Below, piece by piece: positions 16,983-25,409 of a stretch of DNA of 64,000 nt (position 1 is its first letter; every line of letters starts with the position of its first letter). The notes under the pieces were generated by a model that had not been told where the DNA came from, ran no database searches, and saw nothing but the letters and a program-made list of their open reading frames with translations. Made by a program: the position numbers and the translations under genes. The stretch is from the NCBI GenBank assembly GCA_024232965.1, contig JACKQF010000002.1, positions 682,001-746,000 on the forward strand, given 5' to 3'. Source of the stretch: Verrucomicrobiaceae bacterium (GTDB lineage: Bacteria > Verrucomicrobiota > Verrucomicrobiia > Verrucomicrobiales > Verrucomicrobiaceae).

Positions 16983-18551
16983 ATGACCATTGCCGCACAG
17001 CCCATGCTCGAAATCTCGGCCCGATCCACCGTCGGCAGCCGGGTCGTCTTGCGTGCCCAGGGACTGCGGAAAGCCTTTGGTGGGCAGCGTGTGCTGGACG
17101 ACCTAGACCTCATTCTCCATGAGGGGGAAGTCGTGCTCCTTCGGGGTGAGAACGGATCAGGTAAGACCACCCTGCTCAATATCCTCACCGGCAATCTCGA
17201 ACCAGACACCGGCACCATCGAATACCTCGCTGATAGCACGCCCCGCAGCTATTCCTTCCCCCGCCGCTGGTGGCAAGAACTCAATCCCTTCGACCACTTC
17301 ACCCCCGAGTTCGTTGCTCGCGAGGGCATCGGTCGCACCTGGCAGGACGTCCGCCTCTTCGGCTCCCAATCGCTGCGCGACAACATCGCCGTCGCGAAAC
17401 CCGGCCACTCTGGCGAAAACCCGCTCGTCGCGCTGCTCGCCCCCGCCCGGGCCAACAGCCGTGAGGGCGCATTCAACTCTCAGGCCGACGCCATGCTCGC
17501 CCGCCTCGGCCTCGCCGGACGCGAACAATCCTCCGGCGACATGGTCTCGCTCGGCCAGTCGAAACGCGTCGCCATCGCTCGCGCCGTCGTCGCTGGGGCC
17601 AAGATCCTCTTCCTCGACGAACCCCTCGCCGGGCTCGACCGAAAGGGAATCACGGATGTCCTAACCCTGCTCGAATCGCTTGTGCGGGAGGCAAAACTCA
17701 CCCTCGTCATCGTCGAGCACGTTTTCAATTTCGTGCATCTGCACCATTTGGTAAACGTCCACTGGATGTTGGAAAGCGGTCGTCTGGAAAAAAATCACGC
17801 CGAACCCATCCCGCAGATCGATTCCATCGACGGCATCCCGGTCACCATCGCCGCACCATCGTGGTTCTCACAACTTGCCGGATCTCCGGAGCATGTCACA
17901 AGCGAGCGCCTTCCGCGTGGAGCCACCCTCACCCGCACCCGTCGCCCCGATCATTGGAAACCGGAAGCCAAACCCGTTCTCGAAATCAAAGGCCTCATCG
18001 TCAATCGCGGAGCCCGCAGCGTCATCGGCCTCGACGAACACGGCGACCCCAACGGCTTCGATCTCACCCTCCACCAAGGCGAAATCGCCATCCTCCAAGC
18101 CCCTAACGGCTGGGGCAAGAGCACGCTGTTCGACGCGCTCTGCGGAAACGCCCCCATCAAAAGAGGCACCATCGCCATCAATGGTTCCACAGTGGAATCC
18201 ACTCCGCCATGGATCCGCGCCCAGACCGGCCTCGCCGCCAGCCCTTCCGCCGCCAAGCTCTTTCCCTCTCTCAAAGTCAGCGAGGTCTCACGCCTCTCCC
18301 CCCACTCGTCTTCCACAGGCTCCATCCCATTCGCATCACGCACCATCTCCAGCCTCAGCGGTGGCGAGAAACAAAGAACTCTGCTACGCATGGCCTTGCC
18401 CGATTCGGGCATGCCACAACTTGTTCTCCTCGACGAGCCATTTGCCATGCTGGACGATATTGCGACCCGTCAGGCGGTCGAGGCCATCATCGGAACCCAA
18501 CCGCATCACGCCATACTCTTCTTAATTCCCGCCAACCACTCGTTTAGCTAA
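16983..18551 (+). CDS. Fused double ABC ATPase (LivG-LivF type)
   Basis: A 522-residue protein joining the two ATPases that are normally separate in this transporter family. The first half has Walker A GENGSGKTT (residues 55-63), the LivG-specific insert with IGRTWQDVRLF, a degenerate signature VSLGQSKRV in place of LSGGQ, and Walker B ILFLDEPLAGLD. The second half has Walker A APNGWGKST (about 374-382), an intact LSGGEKQR and Walker B LVLLDEPFAMLD. It is shorter than LivF and lacks a clear H-loop region at the end. Only one of the two composite ATP sites has a canonical signature. A start at a later ATG (MLEISARSTV) is possible. It is followed 12 bases later by the binding protein. Confidence 0.85.
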   Translation: MTIAAQPMLEISARSTVGSRVVLRAQGLRKAFGGQRVLDDLDLILHEGEVVLLRGENGSGKTTLLNILTGNLEPDTGTIEYLADSTPRSYSFPRRWWQELNPFDHFTPEFVAREGIGRTWQDVRLFGSQSLRDNIAVAKPGHSGENPLVALLAPARANSREGAFNSQADAMLARLGLAGREQSSGDMVSLGQSKRVAIARAVVAGAKILFLDEPLAGLDRKGITDVLTLLESLVREAKLTLVIVEHVFNFVHLHHLVNVHWMLESGRLEKNHAEPIPQIDSIDGIPVTIAAPSWFSQLAGSPEHVTSERLPRGATLTRTRRPDHWKPEAKPVLEIKGLIVNRGARSVIGLDEHGDPNGFDLTLHQGEIAILQAPNGWGKSTLFDALCGNAPIKRGTIAINGSTVESTPPWIRAQTGLAASPSAAKLFPSLKVSEVSRLSPHSSSTGSIPFASRTISSLSGGEKQRTLLRMALPDSGMPQLVLLDEPFAMLDDIATRQAVEAIIGTQPHHAILFLIPANHSFS

Positions 18552-18563
18552 TCCGCTTCTATC

Positions 18564-19688
18564 ATGAATAAGAAAAAAGCAATCCTCTCAGCATTGGCGA
18601 TCGCTCTCATCGCGATCCTGGTTGTCACCTTGGTTCGCGACGACACCAACAGCGGTGGCGGAGACTTGAAGGCAGTTGCCATTCTGCCGCTTACCGGGCC
18701 TGCCGCCACTTTCGGCCAAGACGAAAAAGCCGGCATCGAACTCGCGCTCAAATCCGTGACAAATCCCTCGGTGCCAATCTCCTTCACCTTTGAAGACTCC
18801 CAAGGGAAACCGGACCAAGCGGTTTCAAGCCTATGGAAAAGCTTCGATTTGGAGGGTCGCCATGTGGTTTACGTCTCCACGACTGGCCCTTCGATGGCAG
18901 TATTGCCTATCCTCAAGGACTCACAGCAGCCTCATCTGGCGTTCGTGATCGCCACACTTTCCGAGATGACGAAGGATTTTCCTTCTGCGTATCGAATCTA
19001 CCCCAGTGTTGATGAAGAAATCCGTTGCCTTGCCGAATACGCGGAAAAAGCAGGTATTCGAAGAATAGCCGGATACGCGGTGAAGAACCAGGCAGGAGAG
19101 GATTTCATACGCAAGATGGATGCCTCTGCCAAGAAGTTTGGAGGAAGCGTAGTCTTCTCAGATACTTTTGAAGCAGGAGAAAAAGACTATCGCCAGGTTC
19201 TCCTGAAGATCAAAGCGGCCAATGCCGAGGCCATTCTCATCACTGGCTACACCTTCAACTACGCCGACATCTTCCGGCAGATGAACGAGATTGACCTCAA
19301 GATACCGGTGCTCGCTGGCGGCGGTGTGGCCTTGACCGACCTTAAGGACATCCCACCCGCGTTCCTTCAAAATGTGATTTTCCCGGCATCAAGCCTCTCG
19401 TTCGACCCAGACCGGCCTCAGGTCCATGAGTTCCTTTCGTTGGCAAAAGCCAGCGGTGTCCAGCCAAACTACGAAATAGCCTACGCTTTCGATGCGACAA
19501 GGCTTCTTCAAGCGGCGGCAGACAAAGCAAACTCGGCTGAGCTTGAGAAGATTCAAGCAGCGATTCAGGAACTCCTGCCTTATGAGGGCGTCAATGGAGC
19601 AATCATACTGGATGACAACCGGGATGCCATCCTCGACCTGAAAGCTTGTCGCTACGGCCAGCATGGCATCGAAATCGCAACCAAGTAG
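18564..19688 (+). CDS. Periplasmic binding protein of the ABC transporter, membrane-anchored
   Basis: A 374-residue type I periplasmic binding protein (LivJ/UrtA family). The N-terminus has a hydrophobic segment (AILSALAIALIAILVVTLVR) with no lipobox cysteine and no obvious cleavage site, so it is probably tethered by an uncleaved helix. The mature domain begins LKAVAILPLTGPAATFGQDE, the standard start of this fold. LILITGYTF-like and FDATRLLQAAADKA segments follow, as expected. It binds the ligand for the adjacent permeases, and could also pass the binding event to the signalling proteins encoded directly after it. The next gene starts 12 bases downstream. Confidence 0.88.
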   Translation: MNKKKAILSALAIALIAILVVTLVRDDTNSGGGDLKAVAILPLTGPAATFGQDEKAGIELALKSVTNPSVPISFTFEDSQGKPDQAVSSLWKSFDLEGRHVVYVSTTGPSMAVLPILKDSQQPHLAFVIATLSEMTKDFPSAYRIYPSVDEEIRCLAEYAEKAGIRRIAGYAVKNQAGEDFIRKMDASAKKFGGSVVFSDTFEAGEKDYRQVLLKIKAANAEAILITGYTFNYADIFRQMNEIDLKIPVLAGGGVALTDLKDIPPAFLQNVIFPASSLSFDPDRPQVHEFLSLAKASGVQPNYEIAYAFDATRLLQAAADKANSAELEKIQAAIQELLPYEGVNGAIILDDNRDAILDLKACRYGQHGIEIATK

Positions 19689-19700
19689 TCTTGATCTCAA

Positions 19701-22700
19701 GTGGCCTCTGGTTACGACCAAATCGATTTTTGGAAAGCCTATTGCAGGTTCTTCTTTGCGTGTGGCAAGGACCAGCCAGGTCTTCAGGAACTGGCGGCCT
19801 CTCTGGCCGCTAAGCTTAAAGCCGATTCAAACAATCCGCGAGGCAGCCTGAATGTTCTGTGCCTTGGCATTGGGGTGGCAGGTTTCGAATACCCGCTTCT
19901 TTCGTCACTTCAGCGGCATTTCGATCAACCGATTCGCGTCGTCGGGCTGGATAAATCCGCCAACACTCTCAATGTCTCATCGTGGCTGTGCGACGATCTT
20001 AAAAGGGAATTCAAATCCGCAGAAGATTTCGCGTCCTATGTGGAGAAATGGTGGGATGCTCCTCATGGCAATCCAAACTTCGCGACCATGGATCTCGACG
20101 GTCGCGGCAAATCCCCGTTTCCCGGCAAACCATGGACCGGAGACGATCCCTCCGACTGGTTCAAGCGCTTGGACCCGGAGGTCGTCCCGGTTGGTGGCTT
20201 CGACATGGTGATCGCGGCATTCTGCTTCCACCACGTTCACTGGTGGCGCGCCACACTTTGCAATGCCTTACAACTGCTGCGCCCGGAAGGGCTACTTCTT
20301 CTGTCCCAAGTCGATGGTGACGTAAGCCTGCTGGATTGGAACCAACAAGAGACCTGGCTCCTCGAAGAGCGCAGTCATGAGCCTTCTGGACCACTGGAGC
20401 GCGTCATGACGGCCTTCTGGAACCACCCTTACCTCCGTAAACACATGTTGGAGCGGGGACAGGCTGGGGCGGTCAGGCCATGGCCCCAAATTGACCTTCT
20501 CGACCGCCTGCCACTGGATCGCATCACTACCGATGCGCGCCACCACTACTTCGCTCGGAGCACGCTCTCAGCGAAGGGGCTTGAGGCGATCATGCTCACC
20601 GCCGGTCTCAGTCCCTTCCGGCGTGCAAAGGAGTTCTTTGAAAAGGAACTGCGCGATAAAAGGCAAGCCATCAAGGCATACGAAGATCATGCGAGCAATG
20701 CATGTTCGCTTCTTGAAGCAAAATCCTCATTTCCCACGGCCAATCGCATCCGCTGGCATGCCTACAAGAAACAGGATGAGGCCCGGTTCTACTCTAGCGC
20801 ACTCGTTCGCAAGTTTCAGACCCTTACCGATCCCACCCGAACTTCGGAAACCGAGAGACATCATCTGCTGTCCGTCGCCGAGTTCGAACTGATGGAGGCA
20901 TCCGCAGTGGCCCATGACACTTTCCACTCGATGGACCTCGACAACTGGGCCTTCGAAAACTTTGTCGAAAAGCTGGTTCTCAGCGGTTCGCTTAGCTCTC
21001 AAACTCCCTTCGGCGTGATGGGTCAGCGCCTCGTCCGTCAGGAAAAATTCAGCACATCATTGTGCTTCGCCAATCCATTAGGGGGGCAGGCGCCCATGAA
21101 CGAGTTGATGCTCTACATGTGCTTGCGGCAGGCTTCCCTGAGGGACTTCTCCAATTCCAACACGCTGCTCAACGAGATTCTTCCTCTTTTCAATGTTCCA
21201 GCAGTGTTCTCCTACGTCCAGGACACCCCCACCCAGCACCCAGTGGACGCGTCGACGGACAAACCAGCAATTTTTCTCGAAGTCGAGCGCTACAGGTCAT
21301 TCCTCGAAATCCGATTTCGAATCAGTATCCCCGACCGGTGTAGGACGTTGGTCTTGGAAGACCCGCACTTCAAACGCTCACTGGAGATTGTATCTGAAGC
21401 CGTATTAGGTGAAATTTCACGCCGAAGCGTGGAAGAGAAGGATCGCTCAAACTTCGTAATTCCCATTCCTGAAATCGAAGCAGAAGTAGGGAAAGAGTTC
21501 GCCCAGCAGGTCTCGAAGGTTGGTCAGCTATTTCGAAACAAGCTTGACTTGAAATCAACACACGCGGACTTCGAGCGGTCTTGGAAAAAGCTCTCCGCGC
21601 TCACGAATCTTAACGTCCTAGGCAGCGATCAAGCAAATACCGAGAGGCGATTGAAGCACCTTGAGAAAGCATTCTGTGAGGCAATGATCGAGTCGATCTA
21701 TTGGCTCTGCCTCATCCCTGATTGGCGTCAGGTAATCATTTATCCCGCATCGTATTCGAATCCGGACGGCAACGGCATCCGGGCTGATGATTCATTGATT
21801 CTATTCTATGGCGAGCATCTCACGGAGTTCGCTATTCAACACGAGTTTCGAAAGGTTTCGCTAGTATTGGATCAATTGAACATGCGGAGGCTTGCCACAT
21901 CTGGAGAGACTCTTGGCCTTATCGACTACAACCAGTCAATGAGTCATGAGTTAGCTAAGCAAACAAATGTGCTGTTCGGAAAGCGCTTGTTACCCTTGTC
22001 TTCTGTTTTTCACATCAACGGGATGGACCGCACCATCGATGACAATGACCGTTGGCCACATCCAGTTGGCTCTATCGATCTTGGCAATATCGAGCAGGAC
22101 GTGGTGGCTGAAGTGGGGAAATGGCACGTATGTCCTACGCCGAAGCTTCTTGATGCGCTGAAGAGCTACCTATTTCTTTGGGCGGGCGCAACAAGCGCGC
22201 TTTCCGAGATCGCCGGGACTCGCAGTATTTCATCTTTTTCTGATTTAGTGGCTCTCAGCATGCAGATTGCGTCGTCTGGTAGTGTAGCACCTTCCTTTCG
22301 TGATGAAATCATCTCTATCGCGGGCGTTGCACAAGCGAACATCAGCTATGATAAGAGGTTGTCACAACTCCCCAGGATAGTTACTGAAAAGGAGGATTAT
22401 TGCGGTATCAGGTGGAATGAACGGAAAAGCAACCCAAAGCTAGAAGTTGTATTTATTCTTATATTGCGGGCATTAGTGGCTGCTTTTCAGAATGCTTTTC
22501 AGCACACTGAAAGCGTCGCAAATGCAACGATATCCTACTCATATAGCGTGAAAGCAGACGGCATTCTGCTTACGATCAAGAATCCGTTGCCGCATGATGC
22601 CAACGAGAACACTCCGATTAGCACAGACGGAACATGGGGGGTGATCCGGAATTGCCTCAGACTTTTAGATAAGGATACAATCTTTCCTCGGCGCGGTCCA

Positions 22701-22784
22701 GATGAGGGCGTTTGGAAGACCAAGATTCTTATTCCGAATCCAGCGCGCTACAAGGGCGGCGAAGAGGTTGTTTGGTTATATTAA
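19701..22784 (+). CDS. SAM-methyltransferase fused to a GHKL-like ATPase domain
   Basis: A 1027-residue protein from a GTG start. The first 250 residues form a class I methyltransferase: motif I LNVLCLGIGVAGFEY, acidic loop VVGLDKS, then FDMVIAAFCFHHVHWWRATL and a post-motif LLRPEGLLLLSQVDG. A long middle region of about 650 residues is unrecognised. The last 110 residues resemble the ATP-binding domain of sensor kinases and GyrB/Hsp90: an N-box-like FQNAFQHTES, then ILLTIKNP, then GTWGVIRNCLRLLDK. A phosphorylatable His box is not evident. It lies 12 bases after the binding-protein gene and 16 before a receiver-like gene. I infer a sensor that may methylate and bind ATP; the substrate is unknown. 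GC content falls in its second half. Confidence 0.7.
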   Translation: MASGYDQIDFWKAYCRFFFACGKDQPGLQELAASLAAKLKADSNNPRGSLNVLCLGIGVAGFEYPLLSSLQRHFDQPIRVVGLDKSANTLNVSSWLCDDLKREFKSAEDFASYVEKWWDAPHGNPNFATMDLDGRGKSPFPGKPWTGDDPSDWFKRLDPEVVPVGGFDMVIAAFCFHHVHWWRATLCNALQLLRPEGLLLLSQVDGDVSLLDWNQQETWLLEERSHEPSGPLERVMTAFWNHPYLRKHMLERGQAGAVRPWPQIDLLDRLPLDRITTDARHHYFARSTLSAKGLEAIMLTAGLSPFRRAKEFFEKELRDKRQAIKAYEDHASNACSLLEAKSSFPTANRIRWHAYKKQDEARFYSSALVRKFQTLTDPTRTSETERHHLLSVAEFELMEASAVAHDTFHSMDLDNWAFENFVEKLVLSGSLSSQTPFGVMGQRLVRQEKFSTSLCFANPLGGQAPMNELMLYMCLRQASLRDFSNSNTLLNEILPLFNVPAVFSYVQDTPTQHPVDASTDKPAIFLEVERYRSFLEIRFRISIPDRCRTLVLEDPHFKRSLEIVSEAVLGEISRRSVEEKDRSNFVIPIPEIEAEVGKEFAQQVSKVGQLFRNKLDLKSTHADFERSWKKLSALTNLNVLGSDQANTERRLKHLEKAFCEAMIESIYWLCLIPDWRQVIIYPASYSNPDGNGIRADDSLILFYGEHLTEFAIQHEFRKVSLVLDQLNMRRLATSGETLGLIDYNQSMSHELAKQTNVLFGKRLLPLSSVFHINGMDRTIDDNDRWPHPVGSIDLGNIEQDVVAEVGKWHVCPTPKLLDALKSYLFLWAGATSALSEIAGTRSISSFSDLVALSMQIASSGSVAPSFRDEIISIAGVAQANISYDKRLSQLPRIVTEKEDYCGIRWNERKSNPKLEVVFILILRALVAAFQNAFQHTESVANATISYSYSVKADGILLTIKNPLPHDANENTPISTDGTWGVIRNCLRLLDKDTIFPRRGPDEGVWKTKILIPNPARYKGGEEVVWLY

Positions 22785-22800
22785 AGTAGGCTTCTTTCAC

Positions 22801-24111
22801 ATGAAATTGATTCTTATAGACGATATGCCCGACCCGCTAGGACGGCTGGCTACAGAACTGGCGAAACCAGCACGCATCGAGGGCCTCTCGATTGAGGAGA
22901 TCATACTTGTCTGGCCGAGTGCTCAAGAGCAGCCCTCTGAGCGGTTGCACTTGGCTATTGAACATCAGCTGAAGTCGAAGAAAATGCTAAAACAGCCTCT
23001 TATTCAGCCAAAGTCCAAAGAAGAGCTCGCGAAATCTATTAAGGATCTGGCAGGCTCTATAGGAGACGGGAGTTGCATGCTCGTCAGTGATCTCAACATG
23101 GATGATATTCAGCTCAGCGCCGGAAACAGCAACGGCAATTGGCTGGATCCAGAAGGAGTTGTCCCAAATGCGATCAAGGAGTTTTTGCAGAGCAGGTCTC
23201 ATTACGCACTGTTTCACTCGGGCCAAGGCATTAATGCGGAGAAAGTTGCTTCTCTGATGGAGAGTGCTCGTGCTTTTCATTCTCGCAAGGCTTTTGACAC
23301 CCTTACTTCGGGTGAAGTTGGGGTGGCAGACGAGATCGAGCGAGTGTTACGAAAAACTCCGCTCGAAAGAATCTGGGAACACCAGGATACTCAGCATTGG
23401 TTTGGAGGAAGCCAAATCATCGATCATAATTTTATAGCGAGAAAATCGGCCGCTTATTGGGAAGCGGTCTACAAGGTAATGGGTGAAGTGTTCCCTAATG
23501 ATGCCTACACGGCTTCACTTCACCAATCCCTCAAAGCCCTCGCGGGAACCTGCTTTGCCGGTTCAAGTAGAGGGAACATTAAGTATCCACTGCGACTTGG
23601 TTCCATCGCTCTGATTGCCTTTATTGCGTTGTATTCCGCTCGCAGCGCTGGGGATGCTGATGGAACAACACCTGATTTGGCTGCTTTTTGGAATCAGATG
23701 CCCGAGAGTCTAGCAAAGCGCGATTTTTTGAAGAATGAGGATCCCACGACAAATCGACGGGTGGCCGTTGGCTTGTATTGGGCCTTTTACAACCTTTTTG
23801 ATAAGCAGCACGATAAAGCCTTAGAAAGTATTGAGGTTATGAGAGATGGATTTCGGTTGATCTTCAGTTGGAAAACGAAGCTTTTATTCGATTCCCTAAT
23901 GAGCAAGATCGCCACGGTGCCACATGAGGAAAATGAGCCTGAGGAAGCCGACGATTACCCAAAACCGGAGAATACAACCGCAGCACTTCTGAGCGTCCAA
24001 AGATGGCTTGGATTCTCACCGGGCTGCATCGTGCGACTCTCGAGCGAATATTCAATCGATATTTTGAGCCCCTCACCCAAGGGGCTAAGCACTAGATCGG
24101 AGGTTCCATGA
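22801..24111 (+). CDS. Receiver-like signalling protein
   Basis: A 436-residue protein from the ATG at 22801 (MKLILIDDMPDPLGRLATEL). The N-terminal 150 residues have the outline of a response-regulator receiver: the acidic pair IDDMPD, a central aspartate in CMLVSDLNMDD, and a Ser in YALFHSGQ. The conserved lysine is not clear and the loops are longer than usual, so it may be a pseudo-receiver. The remaining 280 residues are unrecognised and mainly helical, ending in an acidic stretch (PHEENEPEEADDY). It is preceded by the methyltransferase/GHKL gene and overlaps the next gene by 4 bases (ATGA). It is noticeably AT-richer than most of the window. Confidence 0.6.
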   Translation: MKLILIDDMPDPLGRLATELAKPARIEGLSIEEIILVWPSAQEQPSERLHLAIEHQLKSKKMLKQPLIQPKSKEELAKSIKDLAGSIGDGSCMLVSDLNMDDIQLSAGNSNGNWLDPEGVVPNAIKEFLQSRSHYALFHSGQGINAEKVASLMESARAFHSRKAFDTLTSGEVGVADEIERVLRKTPLERIWEHQDTQHWFGGSQIIDHNFIARKSAAYWEAVYKVMGEVFPNDAYTASLHQSLKALAGTCFAGSSRGNIKYPLRLGSIALIAFIALYSARSAGDADGTTPDLAAFWNQMPESLAKRDFLKNEDPTTNRRVAVGLYWAFYNLFDKQHDKALESIEVMRDGFRLIFSWKTKLLFDSLMSKIATVPHEENEPEEADDYPKPENTTAALLSVQRWLGFSPGCIVRLSSEYSIDILSPSPKGLSTRSEVP

Positions 24112-24887
24112 AGGCAGCGCTAGTGATCAACACTCCTGGCAACGACGATAGGATTAAGGCGTTTGCCAGCTTTTGGCTGGCGAACCAACCGGATGCCGCA
24201 TTGTTCCTTGCTTCTGCAGATGGGACTAATTGGTGCAGTCTTTCTTCGGATGGAGCGCAGGGAAGGACTCTGCCGAGCGATGCCAAGCCGACTCAAGTTG
24301 ATTGTCTCTTTGTGCATGGTGGAGACTTCGATTCAATGGAAGAAGTCAAAGAGCAGCTTTCGGCCGGATGGACGGCCGGATTCATTTTCAACGGTCCGGG
24401 AGATCCTCAGGGTAAAGACGGTTTCATCCGAATACTTCGTTCGACTTCACCCTTTTCCCTCATGCCAAAGCATCGACAGGAGATTGTTTCCTATACTGAA
24501 GAGTGTGGCAAGGGGAATGGAGGGAATCCTGTTTTACCTTCGTGCTGCCTCGCTGCTGCCAAATACCTCGTGGCTGTGGACATTCTGGCTCAAGGTTTCT
24601 TGTTCGCTCATGGCCTGTTGGATGACGGCATCCCTGCAGATGAGATGAATGATGAACGTCGATTCCATTTGCGGAAGACTACTTCGGAATGGGCCTGGTG
24701 GCAAAGGGGACTTGGTTTGGAAAAAATTGATGACCTTGAAGACAAGCTCCTAGAGGACAAAGTATCTGATGCGGATGCTAAAGTGGTTGTCGATTCTGTG
24801 AAAGCTTTCAATACCTCACCAGATTTCGACAAAGGGACCCATCCACTGAAGGACATGAGGACACTGATTGAGAAACTCCTTCAATGA
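24108..24887 (+). CDS. Unknown soluble protein of the signalling operon
   Basis: A 259-residue protein with no signal peptide or membrane span. The N-terminal half alternates strands and helices (MKAALVINTPGNDDRIKAFA, then DCLFVHGGDFDSMEEV and AGFIFNGPGDP), suggesting a Rossmann-like fold, possibly another receiver-like domain. The C-terminal half is helical with a conserved-looking core RFHLRKTTSEWAWWQRGLG. Both ends overlap neighbours by ATGA, showing tight co-translation. Family not recognised. Confidence 0.65.
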   Translation: MKAALVINTPGNDDRIKAFASFWLANQPDAALFLASADGTNWCSLSSDGAQGRTLPSDAKPTQVDCLFVHGGDFDSMEEVKEQLSAGWTAGFIFNGPGDPQGKDGFIRILRSTSPFSLMPKHRQEIVSYTEECGKGNGGNPVLPSCCLAAAKYLVAVDILAQGFLFAHGLLDDGIPADEMNDERRFHLRKTTSEWAWWQRGLGLEKIDDLEDKLLEDKVSDADAKVVVDSVKAFNTSPDFDKGTHPLKDMRTLIEKLLQ

Positions 24888-25408
24888 GAAACTGTCCTAC
24901 AGCGATGGGTGTTTGGGAGGATAAGCGGGCTCGATTGTCTCATGATCTTCTCAAGAACGAACTGTTGCCGCTGCTTTCGAAGGCGATTCGTATCACGGAG
25001 GGAAGGGTGAAGGACAATTCTTTCGAGGCATCCCTGCCGGGCAAGCTTGAGGCACTCGGACAAAGACTTTGCGAAGGAGCGACTCAGATTGGTGATACGA
25101 TGGCTTCAAGTGCCACGCCCGCGCTATTTCTTGGGATACGGCCTTTGTGTCAAATGGACGACGATTCGAAGAATTGGCTTTCCGAGGTGGTTACCAAGGT
25201 ATGGATCAAGCAAAAGGGAGTCGATCAACAGCGGAGGAAGATTGATTCAGCCGTGAAGCGTCTAGAGGACAGGATCCGATTGATCACAGGATTAGAGTCG
25301 ATGTCCCCGGACGCCAAACGAGTGGCTCTCTTCGATCTTTTGGAGAGTGTGCGCCATTTGGGCGCTCATCTAAGCATGCTGGGCAAAGTTCTACCCTACC
25401 CGATTTGA
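24884..25408 (+). CDS. Small helical protein of the signalling operon
   Basis: A 174-residue, all-helical, charged protein with no recognised family. Its start overlaps the previous stop by 4 bases and its stop is 1 base before the next ATG. That position between an unknown Rossmann-like protein and the receiver-AAA+ protein suggests a partner or phosphotransfer-like helical bundle. No HPt histidine motif is evident. Confidence 0.6.
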   Translation: MRNCPTAMGVWEDKRARLSHDLLKNELLPLLSKAIRITEGRVKDNSFEASLPGKLEALGQRLCEGATQIGDTMASSATPALFLGIRPLCQMDDDSKNWLSEVVTKVWIKQKGVDQQRRKIDSAVKRLEDRIRLITGLESMSPDAKRVALFDLLESVRHLGAHLSMLGKVLPYPI

Positions 25409-25409
25409 G

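Noticed and set aside
14984..19688. Urea transporter (urtABCDE)
   Set aside because: Subunit families fit, but there are no urease genes nearby and the ATPases are fused, so the substrate cannot be assigned.
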